NCBI RefSeq assembly: GCF_004368405.1
Contig: NZ_SBJH01000110.1
Coordinates: 48,622 to 112,621, forward strand
Reading direction: 5' to 3'
Source of the DNA: Olivibacter sp. XZL3
GTDB lineage: Bacteria; Bacteroidota; Bacteroidia; Sphingobacteriales; Sphingobacteriaceae
DNA length: 64,000 nucleotides
Made by a program: the position numbers and the translations under genes. The notes under the pieces are model-generated. The model worked only from the letters and a program-made list of their open reading frames with translations. It was not told the DNA's origin and made no database searches. Of the stretch, positions 33,432 through 44,500 are shown piece after piece (position 1 is the first letter of the stretch; each line of letters starts with the position of its first letter).

Positions 33432-36311
33432 GTGAATATACCCTTAGACATACGGTTCGTTTTTTGTCCGATTTCCTTAGCGGGTCTGCTCGTCCTATGC
33501 TTGGATCCGACCTATAGTGAAGCGCAGGAAAAACATGAAACGCTAGCGCCTCATGTTTTGACGGTAGACTCCGTATTAAATGGCACAAATACCGAAATCG
33601 TCAGTACAACCGTGGCCCTGTACAACCATACGGAAGAACCCAGTCGGGGATGGCTAAAAATCACCTCGCCTCCGGAACTGAAGCTACTTGGCACAGCCAC
33701 GCCCACGGTACATTTAGCTGCCAAAAGCAAACAATTCTTACCTTTAAAAGTCCATGTTTCAGCGAGCGCCAGGGCGGGCACCTATCCGATTTCCCTGCAA
33801 TGGATAGACAGTACCGGAAGACGATTACAACAAGCCGACACAAGGCTTACCATCCTGCCGAAACGAGCGGTCTGGCTACAAGCAACCAAGCCAACCGAAC
33901 TGATCAGGCATGCAGGAGACTCACTGCTAGTTCGGGTCGCGGTGCGCAATGCCGGCAATACCCACGAGCGCATTAAACTTGTTGCATCCATTCCTGACCC
34001 GCAACGAGGTAGGCTTTTCACGAGTCGCGACGTCGATTTGCAGGCTGCCGTCGATACCACCGTGGTATTCGGCTATGTCGTCGACCGCTCGATGATGGAG
34101 CTGGGCCATTTCACCGTTAACGTGACCGGCCTCTACGCCAACAACGAGCTGTTCGGCAACACCGCAGTGAACGTCCAGAACGCCGCCGCCAACAGGCGGT
34201 ATATGGATCCTACCACAGCGAGCGTGAACCGCGGATATCAACCGCGCAACAGCGTGTCGCTGCAGGTGCGTAACCCGCTATCCGATCAACAATGGTGGCA
34301 GCTTAATGGCCGCGGGAGCTATGCACTGGGCAATGGATCGCTGGATTTCAATGCCGACGCGTACCAATGGGGCGGTTTGGATGGCCGGCCTGTCCTATAT
34401 AACACCTGGATACGCTATGGCTCAAAGCAGATCGATGTAACGGCCGGAAACATTTCCGAAAGCCTCGAGACCTTTGTAAACGGGCGGGGCGTCAAGGTGC
34501 ACTTCAACGACTCTTTACATAACCGAAGCTTCGAGGGAGGGCTTGTAGATCACTCCTTTGATCTGCTGGGCAACAGCGGCTCAGCGGGCTATGCCGATGG
34601 CTTCACCGCTTATCTGAAAACCACAGGTAGCATAGGGCAGCCAGAGAAAAGGAACTATACCGGCACCGCCATTTATGAGCGCAAGCCCATCGAAAACCGG
34701 GAGAGCTTTTTATATATGCATACGGTTGACCTACTTAAATCTTCGAGCGACAGCTTGCGGTTGGTTGCCGATATCGCCCCTGCGGCCACTCGCCAGCTCG
34801 ACACTTCCGCAGCGGGTGGTGCAACCTTTTTTCCCGCCATGGCGGCCGGCTTGCAACTGCAATTCATTCGTCCTTCTTACACCCTCACCAGCAATAACTT
34901 TTACAGTACCGGCTACTATCCCGGCGCCCGCCGAGGTGTATTGCAGTTAAACCAACGCATTAGCCGCTCTATTAAGCGGACAAATTTATGGATGCAATAT
35001 AGCCTGAATGAGTATGCACCGAAATACCTCGAAAATCAACGCGAATACCGCAGCTATTTTTTGGTGTCGCGCGCCGAAGCGGGCCTGCTTTTTCCTTTAA
35101 CAACTTCACTGAGCTTATCGTTTGTGCCCCTTCATGAATACGAGCGCGGCTCCTATACATTCGGCGCCACCGCCGATGACGACGGAATGCGTCTCAACTC
35201 CTATCGTTTGAATACCACCATCAACTGGCGCAGCAGCGACTATAAACAACAAGGCTATTTGCTGTTGGAATCGGGGCTTGGGCAATTCCGCCCATCGCTC
35301 GCCGGAGGTTCTCGCACACAGCTACGGGCCAGCCTTTCCTATAGCTACGCTTGGTTCAATGCCAATATCAATGCACAAAGAGGAAACATGTCGTTGATGG
35401 AAGCAGCAAACAATCTGTATTTCGGACGCGAACACCCCTACCGCATAGGTGCTTCGGCTTCGGCACAACGCTATTTTTTACGCAAAAAAGCCCAGGCAGA
35501 AATTAGTCTAAGCTATTATAAAGACAGCTTTTCGGGCGAGAACCGGACAGCTAGTGGCCGACTACGTTATGCCTTCACCAAAAAAGCAGCTTTCCTGTTT
35601 ACGGGCCAGTACTACCAGTACAACACGCCCTATGCCGGGCGTATAGCTAACGTCAATGTGCAATTGGGAATACAAATGGCCTTACCCGATAGCCGCGGAC
35701 CGAACCGTCCAAAAGAAGGTAATATTGAGCTTACGGTTTATTATGACCACAACCACAACGGCATTTACGATGAAGGCGACAGTCCCGCCGGTAATATCAT
35801 GCTCTTAGTTGGCCAAACCGCGTTCGTAACCGCAAGCGACGGAACGGTAAAGTATAGCCACGTGCCCCATGGCACGTATAAAATCAGCGTGCCGGCACAG
35901 GGCGGCTGGCATGCTGATGAATCCGTCTTGCAGTTAAACAGCAAGCAGCTGAAGTACGCCGTCCCTTTACAACGTTCCGGCACTGTTAATGGCCACGTCC
36001 AATATCAATACAACGAACGGTTAAGCCGCGAGATCGACAAGACGCTCGCTGGCTTAACCATCGAAGCCACCAACGAGCGCGGCCAGGTAACGGAAACCGT
36101 TACCGATGCCGAAGGCAATTATGTGTTATTTCTTCCGCCGGGTGATTACGAAATCCGCGTCGCCGAGCGCAGTTTGCCACGTTATGTAATAGTCGAAACA
36201 CCGGTACAGCCGCTCAGGGTGGTGGCCAGCAAACTGAACCCCGGACCGCTGTTCGTGCTGAAGGCCCAAGAGAAAAAAATCGAAGTAAAACGGTTTTCCT
36301 CACCGAATTAA
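33432..36311 (+). CDS. Usher-like outer-membrane assembly protein
   Basis: The start is GTG 33432, followed by a signal peptide ending SEAQ; 959 residues. Two N-terminal Ig-like (NEW3-type) domains (about 30-240) precede a long region of amphipathic beta strands (about 265-755) that looks like an outer-membrane barrel, with GNISESLETFVNGRGVKV resembling the usher barrel-entry region. Two CNA-B/SdrD-like domains close it: DHNHNGIYDEGDSPAGN (about 776-792) and TDAEGNYVLFLPPGDYEIRV. Classical ushers have a barrel, plug and two C-terminal Ig domains. Together with the chaperone and subunits this suggests it secretes and anchors a fibre. Its family assignment is inference. Confidence 0.65.
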   Translation: MNIPLDIRFVFCPISLAGLLVLCLDPTYSEAQEKHETLAPHVLTVDSVLNGTNTEIVSTTVALYNHTEEPSRGWLKITSPPELKLLGTATPTVHLAAKSKQFLPLKVHVSASARAGTYPISLQWIDSTGRRLQQADTRLTILPKRAVWLQATKPTELIRHAGDSLLVRVAVRNAGNTHERIKLVASIPDPQRGRLFTSRDVDLQAAVDTTVVFGYVVDRSMMELGHFTVNVTGLYANNELFGNTAVNVQNAAANRRYMDPTTASVNRGYQPRNSVSLQVRNPLSDQQWWQLNGRGSYALGNGSLDFNADAYQWGGLDGRPVLYNTWIRYGSKQIDVTAGNISESLETFVNGRGVKVHFNDSLHNRSFEGGLVDHSFDLLGNSGSAGYADGFTAYLKTTGSIGQPEKRNYTGTAIYERKPIENRESFLYMHTVDLLKSSSDSLRLVADIAPAATRQLDTSAAGGATFFPAMAAGLQLQFIRPSYTLTSNNFYSTGYYPGARRGVLQLNQRISRSIKRTNLWMQYSLNEYAPKYLENQREYRSYFLVSRAEAGLLFPLTTSLSLSFVPLHEYERGSYTFGATADDDGMRLNSYRLNTTINWRSSDYKQQGYLLLESGLGQFRPSLAGGSRTQLRASLSYSYAWFNANINAQRGNMSLMEAANNLYFGREHPYRIGASASAQRYFLRKKAQAEISLSYYKDSFSGENRTASGRLRYAFTKKAAFLFTGQYYQYNTPYAGRIANVNVQLGIQMALPDSRGPNRPKEGNIELTVYYDHNHNGIYDEGDSPAGNIMLLVGQTAFVTASDGTVKYSHVPHGTYKISVPAQGGWHADESVLQLNSKQLKYAVPLQRSGTVNGHVQYQYNERLSREIDKTLAGLTIEATNERGQVTETVTDAEGNYVLFLPPGDYEIRVAERSLPRYVIVETPVQPLRVVASKLNPGPLFVLKAQEKKIEVKRFSSPN

Positions 36312-36839
36312 ACCCCTTTGTTTTGCCCTTCGCTTCTTTTTTACCATATAGGGCTGGACAAACAAAATAATACCCGTTACCAAAGAGAGCAACAGGGTGA
36401 CCGCTACCGGCATACTATAGAAGTACTTCGCCTTTTTATGAAAAAAAGTGCCATCATGGATCGATTCAATCAAGTCAGAACGTCGGTAAGCGACTTGCAA
36501 AACCGCAGCATTTTCCAAATCAACCTGCGCTTCATACGAATTTTGCGTACTCACCTTTGCAATCCCCTTCTCCGGCTGTATATCAATACGAGCAATATCT
36601 TCCCAAGATTTCACATGCAATTGTTCAATCTGTTGAAGCGAAGTGAGCAACTCAGCGAAGCTTATAGACGGAACAGTACTACGCCCCTGCTTCGTTTGCG
36701 GTTGAATCCACGAAATATCCTTCTTTAAAAGCAATAAAATCCCAGTAACTAGCAAAACAAACAAGGGTAAGCCGATAATAACTGAGCCCCAGTTATGTAT
36801 TTTTCGGTTAAGAAGTTTTCCTTTAGGCAATTTCACCAT
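36300..36839 (-). CDS. Small PepSY-domain membrane protein
   Basis: The 179-residue protein has an N-terminal helix (VIIGLPLFVLLVTGILLLL), a periplasmic PepSY-like segment with ARIDIQPEKGIAKVSTQNSYEAQVDLENAAVLQV, and a C-terminal helix followed by a basic tail. This matches PepSY-TM proteins, which are tied to iron reduction or peptidase inhibition. Its 3' end overlaps the convergent usher-like gene by 12 nt. There is no operon partner. Confidence 0.8.
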   Translation of the reverse strand: MVKLPKGKLLNRKIHNWGSVIIGLPLFVLLVTGILLLLKKDISWIQPQTKQGRSTVPSISFAELLTSLQQIEQLHVKSWEDIARIDIQPEKGIAKVSTQNSYEAQVDLENAAVLQVAYRRSDLIESIHDGTFFHKKAKYFYSMPVAVTLLLSLVTGIILFVQPYMVKKKRRAKQRGLIR

Positions 36840-36999
36840 GAATCTATTTTTATTATACTATATATTTCACGTTTTTCTTAAAATTAATAAAAAAAATATC
36901 ATAATGCATTAAAAAAATGGTTAAAATTCAGTAAATTTACCAATAAAGACTTAACCGTAGATGCCAAACAAACAAACGTTGTTCTTACTATAGCCAATT

Positions 37000-37524
37000 A
37001 TGGAAGAATTAGATGACATCGATAAAATCATTTTAAAAAAACTACAGGAAAATGCCAAAATTACTACAAAAGAGTTGGCTAATATATTGCATTTAACAAT
37101 CTCACCCGTATATGAACGTATACGACGGTTGGAAAATCTTAAGTATATAAAGCAATATGTTGCCATTTTGGATAAAAAACTACTGAATAAGCCGATTACT
37201 GCATTGTGTCAAGTATCGATGCGTTACCATAATGAAGCTTACATAGAGATGTTCGAGCGTGAGATTTTAGGTTTCGAGGAGATACAAGAGTGTTATCATA
37301 TGGCGGGAAGCGTCGACTTTTTGCTCAAGATTAACATTGACAGTTTAGATGCCTACCATGATTTCGTAAAATACAAATTAAGCCGTTTAGACAACATCGG
37401 GACACTCAACAGTACCTTTGTTTTAAAAGAAATCAAGTACACACACACCATTAGCTTTTTAATTTGTCTTTTTTTCCAGCTCAAGTATCACTTTTTCAAT
37501 CATGCGCTTTACGGTATTGAATAA
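37000..37524 (+). CDS. Lrp/AsnC-family regulator with an extended tail
   Basis: The N-terminal winged helix begins LDDIDKIILKKLQENAKITTKELANILHLTISPVYERIRRLE, the Lrp hallmark. The RAM/AsnC ligand domain follows, with ECYHMAGSVDFLLKI. Lrp proteins respond to amino acids. Usual members end near the EIKYTHTI strand; here about 20 extra residues (SFLICLFFQLKYH...) extend across the end of the convergent dehydrogenase gene, overlapping it by 66 nt. Its neighbour is a threonine dehydrogenase, so it may be the threonine or other amino-acid sensor for it. Confidence 0.9.
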   Translation: MEELDDIDKIILKKLQENAKITTKELANILHLTISPVYERIRRLENLKYIKQYVAILDKKLLNKPITALCQVSMRYHNEAYIEMFEREILGFEEIQECYHMAGSVDFLLKINIDSLDAYHDFVKYKLSRLDNIGTLNSTFVLKEIKYTHTISFLICLFFQLKYHFFNHALYGIE

Positions 37525-38418
37525 GTCGAAGTTCGGTTTCCAATTCCAGTCGGCTGCTGCATATTGATCGTTGATAGCACAAGGCCAAGATTGAGCTATA
37601 TGTTGCCGAAAATCGGGTTCATAATAAACCTTAAGCTTCGGTATGTGACTTTTTATGGCCTGTGCGAGCTCAGAAGGAGTAAAACTTATACCTTCTACGT
37701 TATAGGAGCTCTGAATATTTAAGTCTTTTTTTGGTGCATCCATCAACTCGATTGTTGCCCGTATCGCATCCTCCATGTAGATCATAGGTAACGCGGTGTC
37801 TGCTTTCAGATAGCATGTATAAACATCATTTGCCAACCCCTTGTAGAACATCTCTACCGCATAATCCGTAGTGCCTCCACTTGGAATCGTCTCACTGCCA
37901 ATAACACCCGGATACCGGATGGATCGGACATCAAGCTGATGTTTTCTATTATAGTAAAATATCCAGTTTTCGGTCGCCACCTTGCTAATTCCATAAACTG
38001 TAGTCGGGTCTAGGTAGCTGAATTGCTGCGCTTCTTGCTGTGCAGTACTGGGGCCAAAAACAGCGATAGAGCTTGGAATAAACACTTTCGCCAACCTCCT
38101 GGTCTTTGCTACTTCTAACACATTTAACACCGTTCGTATATTGAGATCCCACCCCGCCACCGGGCTTCTTTCCGCATTTGCCGAAAGAACAGCAGCCAGA
38201 TGATAAACGATCGTCACATTATAGTGGTTGACAGCTTCATATACCCTTTTTGGATCCGTGGCGTCTAACAGCAAAAAACGGCACGACAAGTTGTCAATAT
38301 TCGGCCGGATATCGGATGCGATAACAGCATAATTTCCATAAATTTCAATGAGTCGTGGTATTAAGGCCGAGCCCACTTGGCCGTTTGCCCCGATAACTAA
38401 TACGACGTCTTTTCCCAT
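37459..38418 (-). CDS. SDR-type L-threonine 3-dehydrogenase-like protein
   Basis: The 319-residue protein has an N-terminal NAD site GANGQVG (10-16), an SDR catalytic set with Ser116/117 and Tyr142-x3-Lys146 in YGISK, and PGVIGSETIPSGGTTDYAVEMF, a segment seen in the short-chain L-threonine dehydrogenases. It would convert L-threonine and NAD+ to 2-amino-3-ketobutyrate in the cytoplasm. A UDP-sugar epimerase is the alternative, but the PSGGTTDY stretch argues against it. Convergent with the Lrp regulator. Confidence 0.85.
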   Translation of the reverse strand: MGKDVVLVIGANGQVGSALIPRLIEIYGNYAVIASDIRPNIDNLSCRFLLLDATDPKRVYEAVNHYNVTIVYHLAAVLSANAERSPVAGWDLNIRTVLNVLEVAKTRRLAKVFIPSSIAVFGPSTAQQEAQQFSYLDPTTVYGISKVATENWIFYYNRKHQLDVRSIRYPGVIGSETIPSGGTTDYAVEMFYKGLANDVYTCYLKADTALPMIYMEDAIRATIELMDAPKKDLNIQSSYNVEGISFTPSELAQAIKSHIPKLKVYYEPDFRQHIAQSWPCAINDQYAAADWNWKPNFDLFNTVKRMIEKVILELEKKTN

Positions 38419-38464
38419 GGTTTAATATAGATTTGAATGAAGGGTAAACAGATTAAAGGGTTGA

Positions 38465-38520
38465 ATAAAAGGATGTCTTCGCCTGAAATGATAAAATTCA
38501 GCGCTTTATAGAAGACATCC
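38465..38520 (-). terminator. Terminator of the SusCD/VPS10 operon
   Basis: On the minus strand a stem GGATGTCTTC/GAAGACATCC (38471-38480 and 38511-38520) with an inner smaller hairpin is followed by TTTTATT, 8 nt past the last gene. Confidence 0.75.
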
Positions 38521-38527
38521 TCCTTTG

Positions 38528-41500
38528 TTATTGCATTAAAAGTTTTTTTATACCGCGATTCGCTTTGATTTCATCCAAAGCATTCAGTAGTTGTCCCAGC
38601 TCGGTTTTGAGCTCTTCAAAAACAACGTAACTGTCATCCGTTGGCCGTGCCTCCCCACTTTCTACGATTCCTTGCAAGGATGCCAGTTTATTGTTGAGTT
38701 TAATAGGAAAGTTCAAGGGATCTTGATTACTTTGATTCTTCACCTGATAGATAGTTGATTCTATCCGTGATAATTCTTCTACCGTCGTAGCGTATCTTTT
38801 CTCATTGCTTTGCTTTTTTATTTTATCCTTGATGGCACGGATATCGATAACCGCTTGGTTCGCCTTGCTTACCTCATTGCGTATCTGCATAGCCAGCTCA
38901 AATTGCTTTTGGATATCCGCTTCTGTGATGTCTGTCAACCTTGGGTCTAGCCGCACCTCAAACATTTGCTCTTGGATTTGATCGCCCACAGTCAAGCGTA
39001 CGGTATAAGTTCCCGGCAAGGCCATCGGCCCCATTTGCGGTCTTGCGGCCCACAAGATAATCCCTTTGAAGAGCGTCGCGCCCGGATGCCTCAAGTCCCA
39101 GCTAAAGGTATTCAAACCTGCCTTGGCAGAAAGCTTGCTTTTAGCGGTCGTATCGCTCGAACCCACGAAATGCTGAACAAGAGCCCCTTTACTATCCAGC
39201 ACGTCCAAGGACAGCGAATCAACGTCTTGCTGCAAGTAATATTGAAAAGTTGCCTGTTGTACACGGCGCACGGCATAATAAGGTTTAAACAAATGTACAG
39301 GCTTGTTCAATAGTTCATCCTGAAATTCACGTATAGGTGCAATATCGTCCAGGATATACATGGAACGACCGTGCGTAGCAATAGCCAGATCCTTCTCAGT
39401 TACAGCGATATCCGGCACCTGCGTATCCGGCAAATTGAGCTGTAAGCTACTCCAATGGTCGCCATCGTCAAAAGAAACATATAAACCATGCTCCGTACCT
39501 GCATATAGCAAACCGGGCCTAGTGATATCCTCTCTTACCACATGAACAAAATCGTCGCCGGGGATACCCGTCACAATTTTTGTCCAGCTTTTTCCGTAGT
39601 CGGTGGTCCTCCAAATATAAGGCCGGCGGTCACCCAATTGGTAGAGCTTACCAGCTACATAAGCAGTGCCGTCGTTAAAATGCGAAGCCTCGATCATACT
39701 CACTCTCGTATATTTAGGCATATCCTTAGGTGTAATATTTTGCCATTCGCCGCCATGATTCCGGGTGATATGGACCAAGCCATCGTCCGATCCGGCCCAT
39801 AGAACGTTTCCATCCTGAAACGAAGGAGCCAAGGTATACACCGTACCGTAAAGTTCCGGCCCGCTCATGTCCTTAGTGATCACCCCGCCACTTTCCCCCA
39901 AGGTACTTGTATCTGCCAGCGTCAAATCCGGACTGATTTTCTTCCAGCTTTGTCCTTCATTTTCCGTTACCCAAACGTGTTGCGAGGTAACATAGAGTCG
40001 CTTCTTGTTAACCGGCGAAAAGACAATCGGAAAAGTCCAATGTACCCGTTCAGGCAGGGTCTTAGCCGCCTCGCCCATAAAATAGCGCGGATAGGGTTCT
40101 ACTCTCCGACGTTCTCCCGTACGGCGGTTAATTCGCGTTAAAGTGTTCGAATAACTGCCCGCGTAGAAAATATCCGGGTTTAACGGATCTTGTGCAATAT
40201 AACCGCTTTCACCGCCTCCCACTTCATAAGCATAGCCCATTCCGTCCTGAATAGAGTTCGTTCGCGACACCATATGCTCCCAATCTTCACTCGGCACGGC
40301 AATAGTCGAGTTGTCCTGCTGCGCGCCCGCAACATGATAAGGAAAGTCATTGGTCGCAATGATATGATAAAGCTGAGCCGTTGGAAAATCTTCGTCTGTC
40401 CAGGTCTCCCCGCCGTTAACAGAGATAGTACCGCCACCATCATTAGCCTGCGCCATACGTAACGGATCATTCGGATCGATCCATAAGTCATGATTGTCCC
40501 CATGCGGCACAGTGATTGTCTTATCAAATTTTTTCCCACCATCTAGCGACTTAAAGAAGCCCACATTTAACACATAAACACCATCGACATCCTTTGGATC
40601 TGCATAAATACGGGTATAATAAAAAGCACGTTGCCGTAGCTTTCGATCGCCATTGGTTTTTTCCCAGCTCTTTCCGCCATCATCCGAACGGAAAACGCCC
40701 CCCTCATAGGCCTCCACAATGGCCCAAACCCGTTGATTATTCACTGGCGAAACCGTTACGCCGATTTTTCCGATAGGACCTTCGGGCATACCCGGCTTAT
40801 GCGTTAGCTCCTCCCAAGTTTCGCCCCCATCGGTAGATTTGTAAAAGCCAGAAGCACCCCCGCCCCCCCACATTTTCCAAGGAGTGCGGTAAACTTCCCA
40901 AAGCGAAGCATAGAGCGTATTTGGATCTTTCGGGTCCAGTATTAAATCCTGCGCTCCGGCTTGATCGCCTTTATATAAAATCTTCTTCCACGATTTTCCC
41001 CCATCCACACTTTTATAAACCCCGCGATTTTCATCCTTGTCAAAAGGATGGCCTAAGGCGGCAGCATAAACAACGTCCGGATTGGCTGGGTGTATACGAA
41101 TCCGGGCAATGGTTTGTGTCTCGGTAAGCCCCATATGCTGCCAGGTTTTACCCGCGTCCGTCGACTTATACACGCCATCACCCTGCATAATATTACCGCG
41201 GAACTCTGATTCACCCATTCCGATATACACGATATCCGGGTTGCTGACAGCAACCGCAACCGCCCCAACGGACGACGATTTTATCTGCCCATCCGTTACC
41301 GGTTTCCATGTTTCGCCTCCGTCGGCAGTTTTCCACAAGCCGCCTCCGGTTGCACCGAAATAATACTCGTTACGTCGTTGTGGACTTCCGGCGATAGCTA
41401 AGGACCGCCCTCCGCGGTTGGGCCCTACATTGCGAAATTTCAGGCTATCGAAAAAATGTACGGGAAATCCTTGTTGTGCAGCACTTTCCTGCCTGCTGCC

Positions 41501-41569
41501 GGTAAGAAGCAGCAAGAGCATAAGCGAGAAAACAAGTGTTTTTTTATAGCTTTTTGCAGAATATCTCAT
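38528..41569 (-). CDS. VPS10/BNR-propeller secreted protein, paralogue 2
   Basis: The 1013-residue protein has a signal peptide (cut near ESAAQ) and a tandem set of beta-propeller repeats with Asp-box/BNR motifs such as STDAGKTW, SVDGGKSW and SDDGGKSW over residues about 40-750, as in sortilin/VPS10-type proteins often called glycosyl hydrolases. A C-terminal region (about 790-1013) contains Ig-like and helical segments. It starts 1 nt after its paralogue, and the N-terminal halves align nearly residue for residue (QGDGVYKSTDAGKTWQH in both). No T9SS sorting domain is visible, so it is likely periplasmic or bound to an outer-membrane complex. Catalytic activity is unproven. Confidence 0.88.
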   Translation of the reverse strand: MRYSAKSYKKTLVFSLMLLLLLTGSRQESAAQQGFPVHFFDSLKFRNVGPNRGGRSLAIAGSPQRRNEYYFGATGGGLWKTADGGETWKPVTDGQIKSSSVGAVAVAVSNPDIVYIGMGESEFRGNIMQGDGVYKSTDAGKTWQHMGLTETQTIARIRIHPANPDVVYAAALGHPFDKDENRGVYKSVDGGKSWKKILYKGDQAGAQDLILDPKDPNTLYASLWEVYRTPWKMWGGGGASGFYKSTDGGETWEELTHKPGMPEGPIGKIGVTVSPVNNQRVWAIVEAYEGGVFRSDDGGKSWEKTNGDRKLRQRAFYYTRIYADPKDVDGVYVLNVGFFKSLDGGKKFDKTITVPHGDNHDLWIDPNDPLRMAQANDGGGTISVNGGETWTDEDFPTAQLYHIIATNDFPYHVAGAQQDNSTIAVPSEDWEHMVSRTNSIQDGMGYAYEVGGGESGYIAQDPLNPDIFYAGSYSNTLTRINRRTGERRRVEPYPRYFMGEAAKTLPERVHWTFPIVFSPVNKKRLYVTSQHVWVTENEGQSWKKISPDLTLADTSTLGESGGVITKDMSGPELYGTVYTLAPSFQDGNVLWAGSDDGLVHITRNHGGEWQNITPKDMPKYTRVSMIEASHFNDGTAYVAGKLYQLGDRRPYIWRTTDYGKSWTKIVTGIPGDDFVHVVREDITRPGLLYAGTEHGLYVSFDDGDHWSSLQLNLPDTQVPDIAVTEKDLAIATHGRSMYILDDIAPIREFQDELLNKPVHLFKPYYAVRRVQQATFQYYLQQDVDSLSLDVLDSKGALVQHFVGSSDTTAKSKLSAKAGLNTFSWDLRHPGATLFKGIILWAARPQMGPMALPGTYTVRLTVGDQIQEQMFEVRLDPRLTDITEADIQKQFELAMQIRNEVSKANQAVIDIRAIKDKIKKQSNEKRYATTVEELSRIESTIYQVKNQSNQDPLNFPIKLNNKLASLQGIVESGEARPTDDSYVVFEELKTELGQLLNALDEIKANRGIKKLLMQ

Positions 41570-41570
41570 C

Positions 41571-44500
41571 TTATAATTGTTGTATAAATGGTTTCAATTC
41601 CTTGGAATCCAATAAAACGTCCAGTGCAGCTAAATGGGCCTGCAGCTCTTTTGTAAGCTCCTCCGCCACCAGGTAAGCACCGGCAGTAGGTTTAGCATCG
41701 CCCGTTTCTACGCTACGCCATAAAGACGCCAAACGGTTATTAAGTTTGATCGGAAAATTGAGCGGGTCTTGCGAACTTTGGTTCTTAACTTGGTATAGAT
41801 TTTCTTCTATTTCGCTCAATTTAGCCATCGTCTTACTATCTTTTGCCTTCGCATCGGTTATCGCTTTCTTGATTTTACGGATTTTGATAACTGCTTCATT
41901 TGCCTGGCTCGTTTTATTACGCAAATCCATCGCAAGGGCAAATTGCTCCTTAACATCCGCTTCGGTAACGCCTTTTAGACGCGGATCGAGCTTGATTTCC
42001 AAGGTTTTGGTAAAGCGCTGTTCTCCCGTCTTAAGCGTAATCTGATACCTTCCCGGCGGCGCAAAAGGGCCTAACTGTGGTCGTCCGCTCCAAATGATCA
42101 TCCCCTCGAAGGCCGTTGCACCGGGGTACCGAAGATTCCATTTAAATTCGTTCAGTCCGGCTTTCATGCTGGGCATTTTCTGTGTCCGGAAATAAGCGGC
42201 ATATTCATCATTATCCGCTTTCTCCTCTTTTTCTCCCGCATAAGACGCCACAAGCTCACCTTTATCGTCATGAATCTCGATGGTCAAATCAGCCGGAGCG
42301 CTAGGCAGGTAATACTGAATTAAGGCATCCTCTACACGCCGGATGGCTGCATAAGGCTCAAAAAGATACGTTTTATCGGCAGAAAGCGACGCCAGTTGAC
42401 GGATGGGTGCTATATCATCCAGCACATAGATCGACCGCCCGTGCGTACCGGCCACCAAATCTTTTTCTGTTACGATCAAATCGGCCACCTGCGTATCTGG
42501 CATATTTAACCGAAGAGAATGCCAATTCACGCCGTCGTCGTATGACACCCAGATACCATGCTCCGTTCCCGCATAAAGCAGGCCGGGCACCTTGATATCT
42601 TCCCGAACACTATGCACATAATCGTCACTACGAATACCATTCACTATCTTCGTCCAAGTCTTACCATAATCTTTGGTTTTCCAAATATAAGGGGCACGAT
42701 CGTCCATTTGATAACGTTTAGCCGCAACATATGCCGTACCTGCGTGATGGGGCGACTCGTCAATGATACTTACCCGGGTGTCTTTGGGCATATCCGGAGG
42801 CGTAATGTTTTCCCAGTTCTTGCCGTGATCGCGTGTAATATGCACCAGCCCGTCGTCCGATCCGGCCCAGATTGTATTGACGTCGTGATTAGAAGGTGCC
42901 AGGGCAAACACCGTTGCATAAATTTCCGGTCCGTTCATGTCGCGCGTAATCACACCGCCGCTTACGCCCAAGGTCGCCGTATCTGCATACGTCAGATCGG
43001 GACTAATTTTTGTCCAAGATTGCCCTTCATTTTCTGTAAACCAAACATGCTGCGAACAGGTATACAGTCGGTCCGGATCTTTCGGTGAGAAAACGATAGG
43101 AAAGGTCCATTGCCAGCGTTCGGGCAACACTTTAGCTTCTTCCCCCGAAAAGAAACGTGGGTACACCTGCACATCGCGCGTTTGGCCGGTAGTCCGATCG
43201 ATTCGCGTCAAAAGCGCACCCTGGCTTCCCGCATAAAAGATATCCGGATTTTTTGGATCCTGTGCAATATAGCCACTTTCACCACCGCCAACCGAATAGG
43301 CGTAACCAATACCCGGCTTAATAGAATTCGTACGCGTGGTCATATGGGTCCAATCCTCACTCGGTACTGCAATCGTGGTATTATCCTGTTGCGCACCTGC
43401 AACATGATAAGGAAAATCCTTTGTCACGGTGATGTGGTAAAGCTGAGCCGTCGGAAAATCCTCATCCGTCCACGTATCGCCTCCATTCACAGAGATCGTG
43501 CCTCCTCCATCGTTGGCTTCTGCCAAGCGATTCGGATCATCCGTCGCGATCCAAAGATCGTGGTTATCTCCGTGCGGCGGTTTAATGGTCTTATCAAAGG
43601 TCACTCCTCCATCTGTAGATTTATAAAAGCCTACGTTTAAACCATATACCCCGTCGCGATCTTTTGGGTCGGCCACCAACCTCGAATAATAAAAAGCGCG
43701 TTGCCGCAATTTTCTTTCGTTGTTCACCAACTTCCAAGTTGCGCCCGCATCATCCGAGCGGTATACCCCCCCATTATCTGCTTCCACAACTGCCCATACG
43801 CGTTTGGCATCCACTGGAGACACCGTAACCCCAATTTTACCTACTGTCCCTTGCGGCATACCAGGTTTCCGGGTCAGCTCTTCCCATGTTTCCCCTCCAT
43901 CGGTCGATTTAAAAAGCCCGGAGGCGCCACCCCCACCCCACATTTTATATGGCGTACGGTACACCTGCCAAATAGAAGCGTACACGGTTTCCGGGTTTTG
44001 GGGATCGATAATCAAATCAACACCTCCTGCTTTATCCCCTTTATACAAAACCTTTTTCCAGCTTTTACCACCATCTATTGTTTTAAAGACACCCCGTTCT
44101 TCATTCGGCCCATACGGATGCCCTAAAGCAGCAACATACACGATATCCGGATTCATTGGATGAATCCGTACTCTGGCAATAGCCTGTGTATTCTTAAGGC
44201 CGACATGCTGCCAGGTTTTACCTGCGTCGGTCGATTTATAAACACCATCGCCCTGCATGATATTACCCCGGAATTGCGTTTCACCTGTACCTATATAAAC
44301 AATGTCCGGATTCGTTTCCGAAACCGCAACCGCACCCACCGAAGAGCTGTTAAGCTGCCCATCCGTCACCGGCTTCCAAGTAATTCCTCCATCAAGGGTC
44401 TTCCAGAGCCCACCCCCGACAGCACCAAAGTAATACTCATTTTTACGTTTCGTACTTCCCGCTATCCCGAGGGAGCGTCCACCTCTATTAGGGCCGATAT

